DNA of 64,000 nucleotides from Neoceratodus forsteri (lineage: Eukaryota > Chordata > Ceratodontiformes > Ceratodontidae): the NCBI GenBank assembly GCA_016271365.2, contig CM057456.1, positions 885,480,001-885,544,000 on the forward strand, in the 5' to 3' direction. Under the pieces are notes generated by a model, which did not search any database, was not told the origin of the DNA, and saw only the letters and a program-made list of their open reading frames with translations. Numbering within the stretch: the stretch's first letter is position 1; the number at the start of each line of letters is the position of its first letter. Both the position numbers and the translations under genes were made by a program. This document shows positions 62,459-64,000 of this stretch, piece after piece.

Positions 62459-64000
62459 ATGCTATTATCTTACATTTATTTCTAATTTCTATTAATAATG
62501 CTTCTATAGCTAATACAAAAGGGTTGGTGATGGGGCAGCCTTGCCTGGCCCCTCTAAATAGTCTAAATTTACCCATGTAATAAACTCTTCCAGGAATCCC
62601 CAACTCGTCAATATGCAAAAAAGAAATTTCCTTTCTAGCACATCAAATGCTTTTGTTGCGTCAATTGAAAGTAATATTGCTTTTGTTCAACTTTTTTCTA
62701 AATGTCCTATAATCATTTGGACTTGATGGATACCTGTATGTATGTTCCTCGATGGAATGAACTCTCCCTGAGCCATATGCACCCATCTTGTTAAATACAA
62801 AACTATTCTAGTATTAATGATTTTTTGTATATATTTTATAATCAGTGTTTACTGTGGATAATGCTCTACAATTTTCTAATCTCTTATGATCCTTACCTGG
62901 CTTTTGGAGTAATGAATAGCCTAGCCTAAGATTGGAAGATGGAAGATATATAGGCAATGTGAGGGAGCTATTCTTCACAGAAAGAGTGGTGGAGGCCTGA
63001 AATAGACTACCAGAGGAGGTGGCGGAGGCCGATACTCAGGAGGGATTTAAGAGGACATGGGACAGACATGTAGGATTGGGAAGGGAGAGGAAGGGGAGGG
63101 CCCGTAAAGGTGGAGATGAGTAGGGGAGGGGGAAAAGGGCAGACTCGATGGGCCATTGAGGTCCTTTCCTGCCATCAAATTTCTGTGATTCTGTGAAATA
63201 TGTGCTGAATTAAAGGATTCCAGTATCACTTTATTATTTTGTAGTCCCTAAAAAAGAGTAGTTGTAAAACTGGTATCAATGTCTCTTTAAGGGTTAAATA
63301 AAATTCTAAGGTGTAACCATCCAATTCTGGACAGTTATTTTTAGCCATATCTGACATTGTATTGTTAATTTATTTGTGTAATATGTGCAATAAATGTTTT
63401 TTCTTCTTCTGATAAAGGACAATTTTTTACTACATTACTATAATAATTTAATTCAGAGTCTGATGGATGGCACTGACTGCTATAAAGCTCATCAGAGAAT
63501 TAAAAAAAAAGTCCATTATCTTCCCCTTTTTTATATGTAATAAACCATTTTTGTCTTGAGTTGTTACTACAGTACTTCCATATTTTCTTCTGCTTTAAAT
63601 CTGCTAGCCTGAATTTTACTGTTCGCTGCATAATTGCCATCTGTTCCTTACATTTATCCAATTAGACTTAATCTGATATACCTCTGTACTATTTATTAAT
63701 TTTAATACGTTGTTGAATTCCTTCTTCTTGAGATCATTACTCGATCTTATTTCCCTCTCTAGTTCTTGTATCTCTTTTTTAATTTTTTGTATTTTTTTCT
63801 TTCTTTTTCTTGTTTCTCCAACTTGACTCTGAGATTATCTACCCTCGTACAGTTATTTTAGTGCATCCCATATCTCTATTATATTCTTTTGGTTACCTTA
63901 TTATCTTCCATAAAGTTCTGAATATGTTTATAGTTTGGACAAATGTAGAATCTTTAAGTAAGTCATTATTAAGTTTCAATATTTTATTAATTGTTAACAT
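62459..64000 (-). pseudogene. AT-rich L1 ORF2, RT N-terminal and linker part (host element)
   Basis: Right to left: at about 63690-63590 the linker (LDKCKEQMAIMQRTVKFRLA), then NGLFF..FSDELYSSQ and NNCPELDGYTLEFY at about 63350-63300 (the KSPGPDGYxxEFY entry of L1 RT). After a CR1 tail insert, 62618-62460 has GKFRLFRGARQGCPITNPF and VLAIEALLIEIRNK, the RQGCPL block. The YADD box continues at 60935 beyond the foldback element. Many stops. It runs off the right edge of the window. Confidence 0.7.
62925..63200 (+). mobile_element. CR1 3'-tail fragment (plus)
   Basis: GGAAGATGGAAGATATATAG, then CTATTCTTCACAGAAAGAGT (an LFFTERVVEA-like end of ORF2), GGGATTTAAGAGGACATGGG and the 3' UTR ending CAGACTCGATGGGCCATTGA, CTGCCATCAAATTTCTGTG. 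Typical of CR1 3' ends. It interrupts the host L1 reverse transcriptase. Confidence 0.8.

Noticed and set aside
1..64000. Host protein-coding genes, rRNA, functional tRNA or CRISPR arrays
   Set aside because: No exon chain, conserved domain or RNA signature outside transposable elements. The tRNA-like sequences are SINE heads, and the short tandem arrays lack CRISPR repeat/spacer structure.

Overview
This window looks like non-genic vertebrate DNA from a large, repeat-rich genome. I find no host protein-coding gene, rRNA or tRNA gene. Nearly everything I can assign is a transposable element, usually nested inside another. The mix is CR1-type and L2-like LINEs with 3' terminal hairpins, Tx1/L1-type LINEs, two DIRS retrotransposons with tyrosine recombinase, Harbinger-type DNA transposons, a hAT MITE and tRNA-headed SINEs. 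It fits a lungfish, salamander, caecilian or similar genome; I cannot choose between them from sequence alone.

Layout. 0.1-1 kb: a tandem repeat with a ~400 bp unit. 1.1-5.7 kb: a decayed, AT-rich, near-complete CR1-like LINE (+) whose ORF1 has an SGNH-hydrolase domain. 5.7-10.6 kb: SINEs, a cluster of five hairpins, a CR1 tail, an L2-like 3' end and unassigned DNA. 10.6-26.8 kb: one Tx1-like L1 (-), broken up by a MITE, a SINE, an L2-like LINE (itself carrying a SINE), a CR1 and a whole DIRS element. At three of these sites the host reading frame continues once the insert and one target duplicate are removed. 26.8-41.5 kb: an L1 3' fragment, several L2-like LINEs (-) and a second DIRS element. 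41.5-49.7 kb: a SINE split by a hAT MITE, an L2-like fragment, an L1 (-) with ORF1 and ORF2 separated by a CR1 (+), and an L2-like tail (+). 49.7-64 kb: an old AT-rich L1 (-) carrying a 7.4-kb autonomous Harbinger, a CR1 (-), a small MITE, a 1.5-kb foldback Harbinger-type element and a CR1 tail.

The most interesting object is the Harbinger at 50126-57538. It has an uninterrupted two-exon DDE transposase, the usual Myb/SANT-like partner gene on the opposite strand, and a third spliced gene divergent from that partner. Splice phases agree across both introns of the third gene. TTGCGC-type motifs occur at both ends of the element and in the shared promoter between the two divergent genes. Other notable structures are an exact 190-bp inverted duplication inside the second DIRS element and the five consecutive hairpins at 6.3-6.55 kb. 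All assignments were made by eye from motifs and repeat boundaries; no database search was run.
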